NCBI RefSeq assembly: GCF_902859745.1
Contig: NZ_CADIJW010000045.1
Span: 1-48,893 of the forward strand
Length of the DNA: 48,893 bases
From: Achromobacter dolens
Lineage (GTDB): Bacteria > Pseudomonadota > Gammaproteobacteria > Burkholderiales > Burkholderiaceae_B
Direction: 5' to 3'
Shown here: piece after piece, positions 17,215 through 24,995 of the stretch
Layout of the letters: the number at the start of each line of letters is the position of its first letter
How positions within the stretch are numbered: the first letter of the stretch is position 1
Made by a program: the position numbers and the translations under genes
Notes under the pieces: generated by a model
Database searches by the model: none
The model's input: the letters and a program-made list of their open reading frames with translations, nothing else
Told to the model about the DNA's origin: nothing

Positions 17215-18486
17215 CTAGACGAGCTTGGCGCAGGCCTCGCGGATGCCCGCGCAGCCCTGCCGGATATCGTCCAGCGAAGCCGCGAACGACAGCCGAAACG
17301 TACCCGGCGCGCCATAGGCATGGCCGTCGATCACCGCCACGCCAGCCTCGCGCAGCAGGTAATGCGTCAGGTCGGTATCGGTGCGGATCTCGACGCCTGC
17401 CGGCGTGCGCTTGCCCAGCAGCCCCGAGCAATCCGGAAACACGTAGAACGCGCCCTGCGGCACCACGATCGCCAGCCCCGGCGTGCCGGACAGCTCCGCC
17501 ACCGCCAGATCGCGACGCTCGCGGAAAACGCGGGCGAACTCCGTCACGCAGTCCTGCGGCCCCGACAGCGCCTCCAGCGCCGCCGCCTGGCTCACCGACG
17601 ACGCGCCCGACGTGCTCTGCGACTGCAGAATCGCCATCGCCTTGATCAGCTCGTCCGGCCCGGCGCCGTAACCGATACGCCAGCCCGTCATCGCATAGGC
17701 CTTGGACACGCCATTGACCACCAGCGTGCGCGCCGCCAGCGCCGGCGCCAACTGCAACGGATGCACCGTCGGCGCGTCAGTGAAGTTCAGCCGCGCATAA
17801 ATATCGTCCGTCATCAGCCAGACATGCGGATGACGCGCGAGCACCGCGGTCAGCCCGCGCAGCTCGTCGGCAGTGTAGACCGAGCCCGTCGGATTGCTGG
17901 GCGCGTTCATCATCAGCCACTTGGTGCGCGGCGTGATGGCGCGCTCCAGCGCCTCGGGCGTCAGCTTGTAATCCGTGGCCGGCGTCGTCGGCACCGTCAC
18001 CGGCACCCCGCCGTTGACCAGCACCATGTCCGGATACGACACCCAGAACGGCGCCGGAATCAGCACCTCGTCGCCCTCGTTCAGCGTCGCCGCCAGCCCG
18101 TTGAAGATCACCTGCTTGGCGCCCGTGCTGACAATGATGCGCGCCGCCGGGTAATCGATGCCGGTCGCTTCCAGCAGATGCGTCCGCGCCGCCTTCCGCA
18201 ACGCCACCGTGCCCTGGGCCGGCGGATACTTGGTCTCACCCCGGTTCATCGCGGCCGTGGCCGCCTGGCGGATATGCTCCGGCGTCGAGAAATCCGGCTC
18301 GCCGATCGTCAGGTCGATAATGCGCCGGCCCTGCTCGCGCAGTTCGGCGATGATGGCGCGCGCCGCCACGCTGGGCGACAGCTTGATGCGCTTGATGCGG
18401 TCGGCGACGACGCTGGCGGCTTGCGGGGGTTGGGTTTGCGTCTGGGTCGGGGTTTGCGTCGGGGTTTGCGTCGGGGTTTGGTTCAC
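17215..18486 (-). CDS. Class I PLP-dependent aminotransferase
   Basis: A 423-residue fold-type I aminotransferase of the aspartate-aminotransferase-like group. Visible features are LTIGEPDFSTPEHI, YPPAQGTVALRKA, NAPSNPTGSVYT, the PLP lysine in GVSKAYAMTGWRIGYG, and the C-terminal arginine in GTFRLSFAAS that binds the substrate carboxylate. The first 20 residues are a repeated Thr-Pro-Thr-Gln tail with no counterpart in the family. Its start overlaps the RraA-like stop by 4 bp (ATGA), which supports translation of this tail. It probably converts the imported amino acid to a 2-oxo acid for the RraA-like enzyme. Confidence 0.92.
   Translation of the reverse strand: MNQTPTQTPTQTPTQTQTQPPQAASVVADRIKRIKLSPSVAARAIIAELREQGRRIIDLTIGEPDFSTPEHIRQAATAAMNRGETKYPPAQGTVALRKAARTHLLEATGIDYPAARIIVSTGAKQVIFNGLAATLNEGDEVLIPAPFWVSYPDMVLVNGGVPVTVPTTPATDYKLTPEALERAITPRTKWLMMNAPSNPTGSVYTADELRGLTAVLARHPHVWLMTDDIYARLNFTDAPTVHPLQLAPALAARTLVVNGVSKAYAMTGWRIGYGAGPDELIKAMAILQSQSTSGASSVSQAAALEALSGPQDCVTEFARVFRERRDLAVAELSGTPGLAIVVPQGAFYVFPDCSGLLGKRTPAGVEIRTDTDLTHYLLREAGVAVIDGHAYGAPGTFRLSFAASLDDIRQGCAGIREACAKLV
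18425..18484 (-). repeat. 12-bp tandem repeat at the aminotransferase 5' end
   Basis: About three to four copies of a 12-base unit (CAAACCCCGACG on the minus strand) with degenerate flanks, coding the Gln-Thr-Pro-Thr tail. The length is a multiple of 3, so copy-number change would keep the frame. Confidence 0.75.
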
Positions 18487-19163
18487 TTCGCGGCTCCCGT
18501 CTTCTCGGCCAGCGTCTTCTCCAGCCAGGGCTTGGTGTAGGTGCCGGCGCGCAGCTTCTCCTTGGCCACCGCCTCGTCGGCTTCCTTCTTGGTCGCCAGC
18601 GCCAGCACCGCCGCGGCATGCTCGGCGGGAATCACCACCACGCCGTCGGCATCGCCGACCACCACGTCACCCGGGTTGACCACCTGGCCGCCCACCGAGA
18701 CGGGCACATTGATCTCGCCCGGACCATCCTTGTACGGCCCCTTGTGCGACACCGCGCGCGCAAAGCAGCCGAACTGCCCCTGCGCGAACACGTCCAGGTC
18801 ACGCACCGCGCCGTCGATCACAAACCCGGCGATGCCGCGCCCCTGCGCGTCCATCATCATCAACTCGCCGACCAGCGCATTGCTGGTATCGCCAGCGCCA
18901 TCGACCACGATCACGTCACCCGCGCCACCCAGCGAAATCGCCTTGTGGATCATCAGGTTATCGCCCGGCCGCGTCTTCACGGTCAGCGCCAGGCCAACCG
19001 TGCGCTGGTTGCCGGCGTGCAGCGGCCGCAGCCCGCTGACGCCGTACAGGCGGTTCATGCAATCGCTGATCTGGGCCGAGCCAATGGCGGCAAAACCGGC
19101 CAGCACGTCAGCGGCGACGGCCGGCGCGGGCCGGGGAAGAATGCGGTATCCGATGGGATTCAT
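18483..19163 (-). CDS. RraA-like family protein (HMG/CHA aldolase or oxaloacetate decarboxylase type)
   Basis: A 226-residue protein of the RraA-like fold. The segment IAGFVIDGAVRD carries the Arg-Asp pair (about residues 121-122) used for substrate and divalent-metal binding in 4-hydroxy-4-methyl-2-oxoglutarate aldolases; GELMMMDAQGRG and VVGDADGVVVIPAEH are other family blocks. True RraA, the RNase E inhibitor, belongs to the same fold, but the metabolic neighbours favour an enzyme. The ATG at 19163 is chosen since the family starts here; the frame extends to 19238. It is the first gene of the operon and its stop overlaps the aminotransferase start. Confidence 0.85.
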   Translation of the reverse strand: MNPIGYRILPRPAPAVAADVLAGFAAIGSAQISDCMNRLYGVSGLRPLHAGNQRTVGLALTVKTRPGDNLMIHKAISLGGAGDVIVVDGAGDTSNALVGELMMMDAQGRGIAGFVIDGAVRDLDVFAQGQFGCFARAVSHKGPYKDGPGEINVPVSVGGQVVNPGDVVVGDADGVVVIPAEHAAAVLALATKKEADEAVAKEKLRAGTYTKPWLEKTLAEKTGAAK

Positions 19164-19247
19164 AGCGAGGAATTTTCTTGAAGGCGTGAACGGCAATAAG
19201 CGAACACGCATTACAAGGCCTCGCGGGGCGATCCTCAAAACGATATA

Positions 19248-19269
19248 AATTCCCGGTTATGTAGGAATT
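19248..19269 (-). promoter_or_regulatory. Palindrome upstream of the RraA-aminotransferase-ABC operon
   Basis: AATTCC, 10 bases, GGAATT, in an AT-rich stretch about 85 bp upstream of the first gene of the operon and next to a TATATCG sequence. This is a reasonable place for an operator, possibly for the LysR protein at the end of the operon. Assignment is positional only. Confidence 0.3.
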
Positions 19270-19281
19270 ATTTTCGTGGAT

Positions 19282-19611
19282 CTATTGGATCGAGGGGGGA
19301 GCGTCGTGGGTGGGGTTGGGGGCTTCCCTGTCGTCGTCGGATTGCAGGGCCTGGTCGAGCATGGCTTCGGTCAGGGTGCCGAGGTGCTCGCAGAGGCTTT
19401 CGACGCCGCCCATCAGGGCGGAGATTGCCCAGGGGTCCAGCGGTGGAGAGCCGGTGGCGTCGGGTTCGGACGCGCTGTTGCCGACCATGCGGGCGATGGT
19501 CTGGATGGCGTAGCGGGTGCGGTCCAGTTGGTGGAGGTGGGAAAGGGAGACGGGGCCGGATTCGCGGTCGGTGTCGATTTGCCAGGGGTTTTGGGTTAGG
19601 GGGTGCAGCAT
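19282..19611 (-). CDS. Small protein of unknown function behind a structured RNA leader
   Basis: A 109-residue acidic, soluble protein (LHPLTQNPWQIDTDRESGPV, then LDRTRYAIQTIARMVG, ending in a Ser/Asp/Pro-rich tail). The ATG at 19611 is preferred because CTATAGGAGGCAGCCC precedes it; the frame is open to 19770 but would run through structured leader RNA. The middle (RYAIQTIARMV, AISALMGGVESLCEHLGTLTEAM) should be helical. I do not recognise a family. The leader's C4-like antisense arrangement recalls phage immunity operons, where the first small ORF is the regulated step. Confidence 0.6.
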   Translation of the reverse strand: MLHPLTQNPWQIDTDRESGPVSLSHLHQLDRTRYAIQTIARMVGNSASEPDATGSPPLDPWAISALMGGVESLCEHLGTLTEAMLDQALQSDDDREAPNPTHDAPPSIQ

Positions 19612-19616
19612 GGGCT

Positions 19617-19849
19617 GCCTCCTATAGCGAGTGGAGAACCCGCCTCCCCGCTTCCAAACGGGGCGGGCGGGCACAAGACAGGGTTGGAAGACCGGAGCTA
19701 TAGGACCCGGCGTGCGCAAGCGCACCCCCGTCCAGGCCCGCCCATAGGGACGTGCGTAGACGCTGGACATGAAAATGCCGCCTGAGCGGCGGCTGTCCCG
19801 CCTATAGCTTACCCGGCTTCCATTCCGGGACTACCGTTGGTGCGGTAGT
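19617..19849 (-). ncRNA. C4-like antisense RNA locus / structured leader
   Basis: On the minus strand the RNA holds, in order: hairpin ACTACCG/CGGTAGT (19849-19830), hairpin CCCGG/CCGGG with UGGAAG in its loop (19829-19812), GCUAUAGG (19808-19801), a terminator hairpin, then CCUAUAGCU (19704-19696) and CUUCCA (19690-19685). A second hairpin follows with UUUGGAAG in its loop (19658-19651), then GCUAUAGG (19628-19621) running into the ribosome-binding site AGGAGG. The middle element is complementary to both parts of each flanking element (CCUAUAGC to GCUAUAGG, CUUCCA to UGGAAG). This two-part antisense design around a ribosome-binding site is that of phage P1/P7 C4 RNA. Exact RNA ends and processing are unknown. 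Confidence 0.6.
19771..19793 (-). terminator. Intrinsic terminator inside the C4-like leader
   Basis: A 6 bp perfect GC stem GCCGCC/GGCGGC with loop GCUCA, followed by AUUUUC on the minus strand. It would end a transcript begun near 19850 after about 80 nucleotides, giving a small RNA containing the first two hairpins and one GCUAUAGG element. Confidence 0.6.
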
Positions 19850-19855
19850 GGGGGG

Positions 19856-19861
19856 AGTATA
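19856..19861 (-). promoter_or_regulatory. Candidate -10 box of the C4-like RNA
   Basis: TATACT on the minus strand, seven bases before the first hairpin of the leader. No good -35 was seen at the expected distance, so support is weak. Confidence 0.35.
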
Positions 19862-20159
19862 CGGGAGGAAAGGATGCATCGTAGAAATGGGGAGGGACAA
19901 TTTGGCTACTTGTGTCGACACACGGCCGTGAGGCGTCACTGAAAGATACCGTCTAAGCGACCGCTATAGGCTGATCTGAGTCATTCACAGTTGAGTCGTT
20001 CACAGTTCTGGGCCTGAGCGAGGTTTCTCGCCAACACCGATCGCCTAATACCGCTGACTTGGCAGACAGGCGCCCGGCGGAAGTCCGGCGTTTACCGTCA
20101 TGCCGCCACTGCTGTTACGCTTGTTTAACAACGATATATTCGTGCAATAGGGGATAAAC
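19862..20159. other. Intergenic region upstream of the OLD-family gene
   Basis: Low-GC stretch between the divergent C4-like locus and the nuclease gene. It contains one more GCTATAGG (plus strand, 19962-19969) and a direct repeat GAGTCATTCACAGTT / GAGTCGTTCACAGTT at about 19978-20006. AT-rich sequence with TATATT (20135-20140) lies just upstream of the nuclease start and may be its promoter. No gene is supported. Confidence 0.45.
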
Positions 20160-22193
20160 ATGGCAGGAGCAAATCGATCCAGGCTTGTACGCATCACCGT
20201 GCGCAACATCGGATGCATCGGCGACGACGGCGTAGAGATCGAACTAGACAATGTTGTTTGCCTGGTCGGCAAGAACAACGCGGGCAAGTCCACCATCCTG
20301 CGCGCCTACGAACTGGCCAAAGGTTCAGTCCAGTTTGATGAGAACAAGGACCGCTGCCTGCATGCCCCGTCGGACAAGCCCTCCGAAGTGCTTCTGGAGG
20401 TTCACATCCCAGACGGCATTGGTAACGTCGACTCGCGGTGGAAGGAGGCGAAGGACGGATTGCTAATCGTCAAGAGCCGCTGGCAATGGGCACCCGGCAA
20501 GTATCAGAAGGTCCGCACAACGTGGGATCCGTCTGGAGGTGCCGACGAAAAGGGGGCGTGGGCTGAGGACGGCAAGGCCGGAGGCGCGGATCCAGTCTTC
20601 AATTCCAGGTTGCCCCGTCCGCTTCGCATCGGTTCGCTGGATGACGCAGCGAAGACCGAGGAGATGCTGCTCACCCTAGCGCTGGGTCCGCTGTTGGCCG
20701 GCCTCGAGAAGGAGCGGATCGATCCGGCGTCCGCGCTTTCCCTCGCTCTTGCAAGCGTCACGACGCGAGTCAAATCACTCAGCGGCATGCACGAGAAGCA
20801 CTTCAACGGCATATCAGGCCGAGTGGCACAAGGGTTCAAGCGGGTATTCCCGCGCCTGGACGTGAAGCTGAACATCGCGGCGAGTCCGATCGTGCCCAAG
20901 CTCGCCGACCTCCTCAAAACGGGCTCAAGTCTCATCGTCCAGGATGGAAAGACGCAGACGTCGCTCCACCAGCAGGGAACCGGCGCACGGCGCGCGCTAT
21001 TCTGGTCCATGCTCCAGGTCCACAACGAGTTGTCACGCGACAACGAGGTCCGGCAGGAGTACAGGAAGCGACTGGAGAAGGAGCTGGAAGCAGCCCGGGT
21101 GAAGCGCAAGAAAGAGGCGGACAAGGGACCGGGGAAAGCCAAGGAAGCTGATCTGCAGGCCTACGACAAGATCATCGCGGAATGTAACTCACGCCTGAAA
21201 GCTCACGACGAAGACGGCAACATTCCCGACAGCGAGGACGACCCGGCATTTCCGGGCTACTTACTGCTGATCGATGAGCCAGAGAACGCGTTGCACCCAA
21301 TGGCCGCACGGGCTGCGCAACGCCACCTGTACGAACTGGCGAAACATCCCGACTGGCAAGTCATCATGACCACCCATTCGCCCCACTTCGTCAACCCGTT
21401 CGAGGATCATACGACTATCGTTCGCCTCGAACGCGAGAGTGAAGATGACGACGCGCCTATGGCGCCTAAGACCTATCGTTCGGACGAGATTGAATTCGAG
21501 TTCCAAGACGACGACAAGCAGCGCCTGCAGGCCCTCCAGCACATCGACCCGAGCTTCTCCGAAGTGTTCTTCGGCTCCTACCCCGTGCTTGTCGAGGGTG
21601 ACACGGAGCATGCCGCCTTCATGTCGTCCATCATTGAGCGTGGACACGGACTCACGGACGAGGTGACAGTCATCCGCGCTAGGGGCAAAGCCATCCTGGT
21701 GCCGCTTATAAAGGTCATGACCCACTTCAAGATTGACTTCGGCATCGTGCACGATGTAGACCCGCCATACAAATCGAACGGGCACCGCAACGGCATGTGG
21801 ACCGAGAACGACAAAATCCGCGAGGCAGTGCTTAAGGCCAGAACGGCTGGCCTAGCCGCCCGGCACAGGATCAGCGTGCCCGACTTCGAGCGCTTCCTCG
21901 GCGGTGAGGAAGAGTCCAAGGACAAGCCACTGAATACCTACCTGATGGTGGCCAAGGACGATGCCATGGCGCTACGAGTCCAGACCCTAATGGCGGACTT
22001 GCTGGACTCAGACCAGCACGAGCCGTTCGCTGACGGCGCGCTGGGTACCAGCGACTACCTGACCTGGTTAGGCACCAAGATCAAGGACTGGGCCGAGGCG
22101 AACGGACAGGCAAACAATATCCGCTTCCAGGGACCTGCTGCTGCACCGGCAACAGGAGGTGCTTCGCCCTCAGCGCTACCGGAGGGAGGCTGA
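20160..22193 (+). CDS. OLD-family ATP-dependent nuclease (ABC ATPase plus Toprim)
   Basis: A 677-residue protein. The N-terminal ABC/AAA15-like ATPase has Walker A GKNNAGKST (residues 37-45), a signature-like HQQGTGARRALFW, Walker B LLLIDEPENALHP (Asp372, Glu373) and switch TTHSPHFV. A charged coiled-coil segment lies at about 305-340. The C-terminal Toprim domain has the conserved Glu in PVLVEGDTEHAAF (Glu479) and the Asp-x-Asp in VHDVDPP (532-534). OLD nucleases cut DNA and act in phage defence alone or with partners, as in GajA of Gabija. No UvrD-like GajB gene is adjacent; instead a HEPN-motif protein follows after 144 bp. The ATG is preceded by AGGGGATAAAC. Confidence 0.88.
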   Translation: MAGANRSRLVRITVRNIGCIGDDGVEIELDNVVCLVGKNNAGKSTILRAYELAKGSVQFDENKDRCLHAPSDKPSEVLLEVHIPDGIGNVDSRWKEAKDGLLIVKSRWQWAPGKYQKVRTTWDPSGGADEKGAWAEDGKAGGADPVFNSRLPRPLRIGSLDDAAKTEEMLLTLALGPLLAGLEKERIDPASALSLALASVTTRVKSLSGMHEKHFNGISGRVAQGFKRVFPRLDVKLNIAASPIVPKLADLLKTGSSLIVQDGKTQTSLHQQGTGARRALFWSMLQVHNELSRDNEVRQEYRKRLEKELEAARVKRKKEADKGPGKAKEADLQAYDKIIAECNSRLKAHDEDGNIPDSEDDPAFPGYLLLIDEPENALHPMAARAAQRHLYELAKHPDWQVIMTTHSPHFVNPFEDHTTIVRLERESEDDDAPMAPKTYRSDEIEFEFQDDDKQRLQALQHIDPSFSEVFFGSYPVLVEGDTEHAAFMSSIIERGHGLTDEVTVIRARGKAILVPLIKVMTHFKIDFGIVHDVDPPYKSNGHRNGMWTENDKIREAVLKARTAGLAARHRISVPDFERFLGGEEESKDKPLNTYLMVAKDDAMALRVQTLMADLLDSDQHEPFADGALGTSDYLTWLGTKIKDWAEANGQANNIRFQGPAAAPATGGASPSALPEGG

Positions 22194-22337
22194 TTGACCT
22201 TCGCGAGTCTCCGATACCCGGCATATCCGGTAGCCCTGCAGCGCGTGATCTCGCGGAACCTGCGCACGTTCTCGACACAGTCCCGCGACTTAGTAGACGC
22301 GCAGGTCTGAACCGTGGCTCAAGAATAGGGAATAGGC

Positions 22338-23561
22338 GTGAAAGCCAGAAAGTCGATCGCTGTACCGGACCTGCCTGCAAATATGAGAGACATGGTACAA
22401 GCGGCACTCCAAGAGCTGGAGCCCGCCGGGCCTCCGCGTTCGCCTGAGGAAAGACGCGGGCTAATGTTGTCGGCGCGAACAGAGGCCAGTCGGGGCCTTC
22501 CGTCCTACTACCTTGTCTATTTTCTTCTCGTTGATCTACTCGAGTTCCCGAGTCTTGGTAAATGGGAAAAGACCGCGTGGACGGTACCCGTCAGGTTTCG
22601 CAGTCGCCTGTACAGCATAGAGCATAGAAAGATGGGGCTCGGCGTCTTCGAACCCAATCTCGACCCCAACGCGAGAATGAGCGGTCGGCCAAGTCAGCAA
22701 GGCGAGAAGGACGCGACCGCTATCGTCGAAGCGATCAAGAAGGCCGTCTCAGTTGCGGCCCCATACTTCCAGTGGCGTGCACAGCAAGCAATTGCGACTT
22801 CTGATCTGAACGTCGTCAACAAAAACTCCGATCTGTTCGCACGCTACGAGTATTTTCGCGACCAGTTCAACGCAAAGGTCGGTGAAAGCAAGGAGCTGGA
22901 AAGTAAGGCGAAGGACAGAAAAAGCGAATCCCCTGGAACGTTCAACTTCGAGTTCATCTCATCATGGTTGTCGGTTAACAAGCAAGTGAACTGGTATGCG
23001 CTGGCTGCCATCGAAGCTTTCTTCAGTTGGACTGAGCATGCGTTCATCCATCTCGCGATACTTCAGGGAAAGCTGACCGTGGGTACGCAAGTTGCGGAGC
23101 TCGCCGAGGACAACTGGAATGCGAAATTCAAGGCCGCACTGGACATCTCGGATAAAGACACCAAAGTGCACTACGACAAGCTCTTGGATCTTCGTGCACA
23201 GGTAAGGAACTTCGTGGCTCACGGGGCGTTCGGCAAAGAGGGCCAAGCGTTTCGTTTCCATTCGGGTGCTGGCTCCGTCTCCGTTATGCTGTCCGACGAC
23301 CGAGACCATCAAGTTAGCTTCACAGGTCGCGTCGCTTTCGATGAGGCGTCGGCGATAACGGAGATCGGTTCGTTTCTTGAACACCTATGGGCGGGAGCAC
23401 TGGCACCCGCAAAGCACTATCTTTTCAGTGCCCTTCCTAGCATTCCGTCATACGCGACTGATGGTACCTACGCACGCGCTATGCAGTCCGAGGAGAATAT
23501 GCTCAGTTTCGTCGACGGCCTGACTCGTCGGTTCGAGCAGGCTGCAGACATGGCTTGGTAG
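22338..23561 (+). CDS. Uncharacterised protein with a HEPN-type RNase motif
   Basis: A 407-residue protein that I do not recognise as a named family. The key observation is LDLRAQVRNFVAHGAFG, in which Arg290-Asn-x-x-x-His295 fits the HEPN active-site motif R-x4-6-H with a polar residue after Arg; it sits in a predicted helical region after helical segments rich in aromatic residues. HEPN proteins are RNases or toxin components in many abortive-infection and toxin-antitoxin systems. The frame begins with GTG at 22338 after AGGGAATAGGC; an in-frame ATG at 22386 is an alternative. Same strand as the OLD nuclease and probably in one operon. The HEPN assignment rests on one motif. Confidence 0.6.
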   Translation: MKARKSIAVPDLPANMRDMVQAALQELEPAGPPRSPEERRGLMLSARTEASRGLPSYYLVYFLLVDLLEFPSLGKWEKTAWTVPVRFRSRLYSIEHRKMGLGVFEPNLDPNARMSGRPSQQGEKDATAIVEAIKKAVSVAAPYFQWRAQQAIATSDLNVVNKNSDLFARYEYFRDQFNAKVGESKELESKAKDRKSESPGTFNFEFISSWLSVNKQVNWYALAAIEAFFSWTEHAFIHLAILQGKLTVGTQVAELAEDNWNAKFKAALDISDKDTKVHYDKLLDLRAQVRNFVAHGAFGKEGQAFRFHSGAGSVSVMLSDDRDHQVSFTGRVAFDEASAITEIGSFLEHLWAGALAPAKHYLFSALPSIPSYATDGTYARAMQSEENMLSFVDGLTRRFEQAADMAW

Positions 23562-23884
23562 GCCTACGAAGCTGCAGAAACGGACGGTAGTACCGGCGCA
23601 AGATACCATCAAGATGCCTACGCCATAGGGCAGCTTGAGCATGTCGGTCCGTTGATTTCGCGAACAGAGCTATTTGCTTGACCTCGACGGCTGGCGTCCG
23701 CTTTGCGGCGTCATCCGCCGGTCGCCTGAACAACTGGAAGGCCAATCGCTGCACAGCAGACGTTGCCCGAGGGGCTCCGACTGACCGATTAGGGTCGAGA
23801 GCGGCCGGACACGAGTGGCGCCTTCCGACCCACTGCAGACATTCTAGTGCTTTCTGCGCAGCTTCGGTGGAATGAAAGTTAGCC
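23562..23884. other. Intergenic region, decayed repetitive sequence
   Basis: No credible gene. The stretch contains fragments such as GACGGCTGGCGTCCGCTTT and TTCCGACCCACTGCAGACATTC that resemble the degenerate intergenic sequence seen again at about 26220-26390 and 27040-27080. It separates the plus-strand nuclease/HEPN pair from minus-strand genes, so it may also contain terminators, but no clear hairpin with a T-run was seen. Confidence 0.4.
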
Positions 23885-24700
23885 TCAGGATTCAGATTCT
23901 TCATCTTCGGCAGCCATTGCATCAGCATGAGCATTCCATGTGTCAATCATCCACGGCGGTAATTGATCGTGCCGCTTTACGGAAACCCTAGAGTTCGCGT
24001 ATGGCATATGTGGATCTAGGACCGTGCGGACCAATAGCATGTCATTTGTGATTTGTATTGGCGCAACTAGGTCCGGTGCGTTGGTAATGTTCTCGCGATC
24101 TTTAAGGTAGAGAGGAACAAGATGGTTCATACTTCCGTAATACCAATAGGGAAGCTGTAATCCTCTGTTTAAAGACCATTGAATCGAGCCTGAAATCGCG
24201 CACATTTGTGCAACTGGTGGGACGTCTTTTAGAAAGCTAACCCGGTCTTCGTTGTCTTTCAGCATGTGGTCATGTTGCATGACAATTTCCACCCCTTTAG
24301 GTATTTCTGGGCCTTTAGGGATTTCTGGCGGTGCGGGCAATTCTGGTGCGTTGATTTGTGAACCAGCCTTGATCAGCTTCCATGGCGTCTTGCCCTCCTC
24401 AGTGCCTTTTATGAAAACCAAATATAAAGGGGTCCCATACCGAGTTTGCAAATTCCCTGCGGAAACATAAAACTGGTCTTCGGAGAAAGTGACCTTTCCT
24501 TGCTCAATGCTCCAAGCAATATGAACGGCAAGGTACTTTTCAAGAACATGTAGATCATTCCCCCATTTCTCGCTAAGCGCTTGGGTGGAAAGTTCTTGTA
24601 GAACTCTGGGGGGGATGTATGCGAATTTATGTAGCCGCTTAATTAATTTATTTGTATAGCTGGTCCCGATGTCTTTTTGCAACTGGTCTAGTGTAATCAC
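23885..24700 (-). CDS. DUF3825-like protein
   Basis: A 271-residue soluble protein with GTG start. The segments LHKFAYIPP, EKWGNDLHVLEKYLAVH, a middle Pro-rich linker (APPEIPKGPEIPKG), HDHMLKDNEDRVSF, SIQWSLNRGLQLPYWYYGSM and the C-terminal LDPHMPYANSRV match the order of conserved blocks I associate with DUF3825. The function of that domain is not established; it is often found in proteins linked to RNA-binding or stress modules. A Glu/Ser-rich tail (AAEDEESES) ends the protein. GC is well below the core genes. Nearest neighbour upstream is the GIY-YIG gene on the same strand, 295 bp away. Confidence 0.6.
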   Translation of the reverse strand: MITLDQLQKDIGTSYTNKLIKRLHKFAYIPPRVLQELSTQALSEKWGNDLHVLEKYLAVHIAWSIEQGKVTFSEDQFYVSAGNLQTRYGTPLYLVFIKGTEEGKTPWKLIKAGSQINAPELPAPPEIPKGPEIPKGVEIVMQHDHMLKDNEDRVSFLKDVPPVAQMCAISGSIQWSLNRGLQLPYWYYGSMNHLVPLYLKDRENITNAPDLVAPIQITNDMLLVRTVLDPHMPYANSRVSVKRHDQLPPWMIDTWNAHADAMAAEDEESES

Positions 24701-24995
24701 TTGATGTTCCGAAGATAGGAGAAGGCCAACTTGATCTAGCAGGCGTGTAGAAGACAGGTCTAGTTAGCTCGATAATGCCTGACATTGCAGCTTTAAAGGC
24801 AGGGTGGCTCGTGCAATGTCGCATGACTGTCTGAATAGACACCTGCTAAACATCAACATTGACGATCGAACGACTGCTTCTAGCCGGATACCGACCACCG
24901 CGAGAGGCGTTGAAGAAGGGCAAATGTCCAAATCTGCGGCCTGATCGCTGCGGCCTCTTCGTTGGTCAGGACGGTGATTGGAGGCTATCAGACGA

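Noticed and set aside
22194-22337. A third short gene between the OLD and HEPN genes
   Set aside because: Frames of about 39-60 codons follow the OLD stop, one with a possible ATT or TTG start, but none has a recognisable sequence or a standard start.
20160-23561. Gabija system
   Set aside because: The OLD-type nuclease fits GajA in general design, but no UvrD-like GajB gene follows; the next gene is unrelated to helicases.
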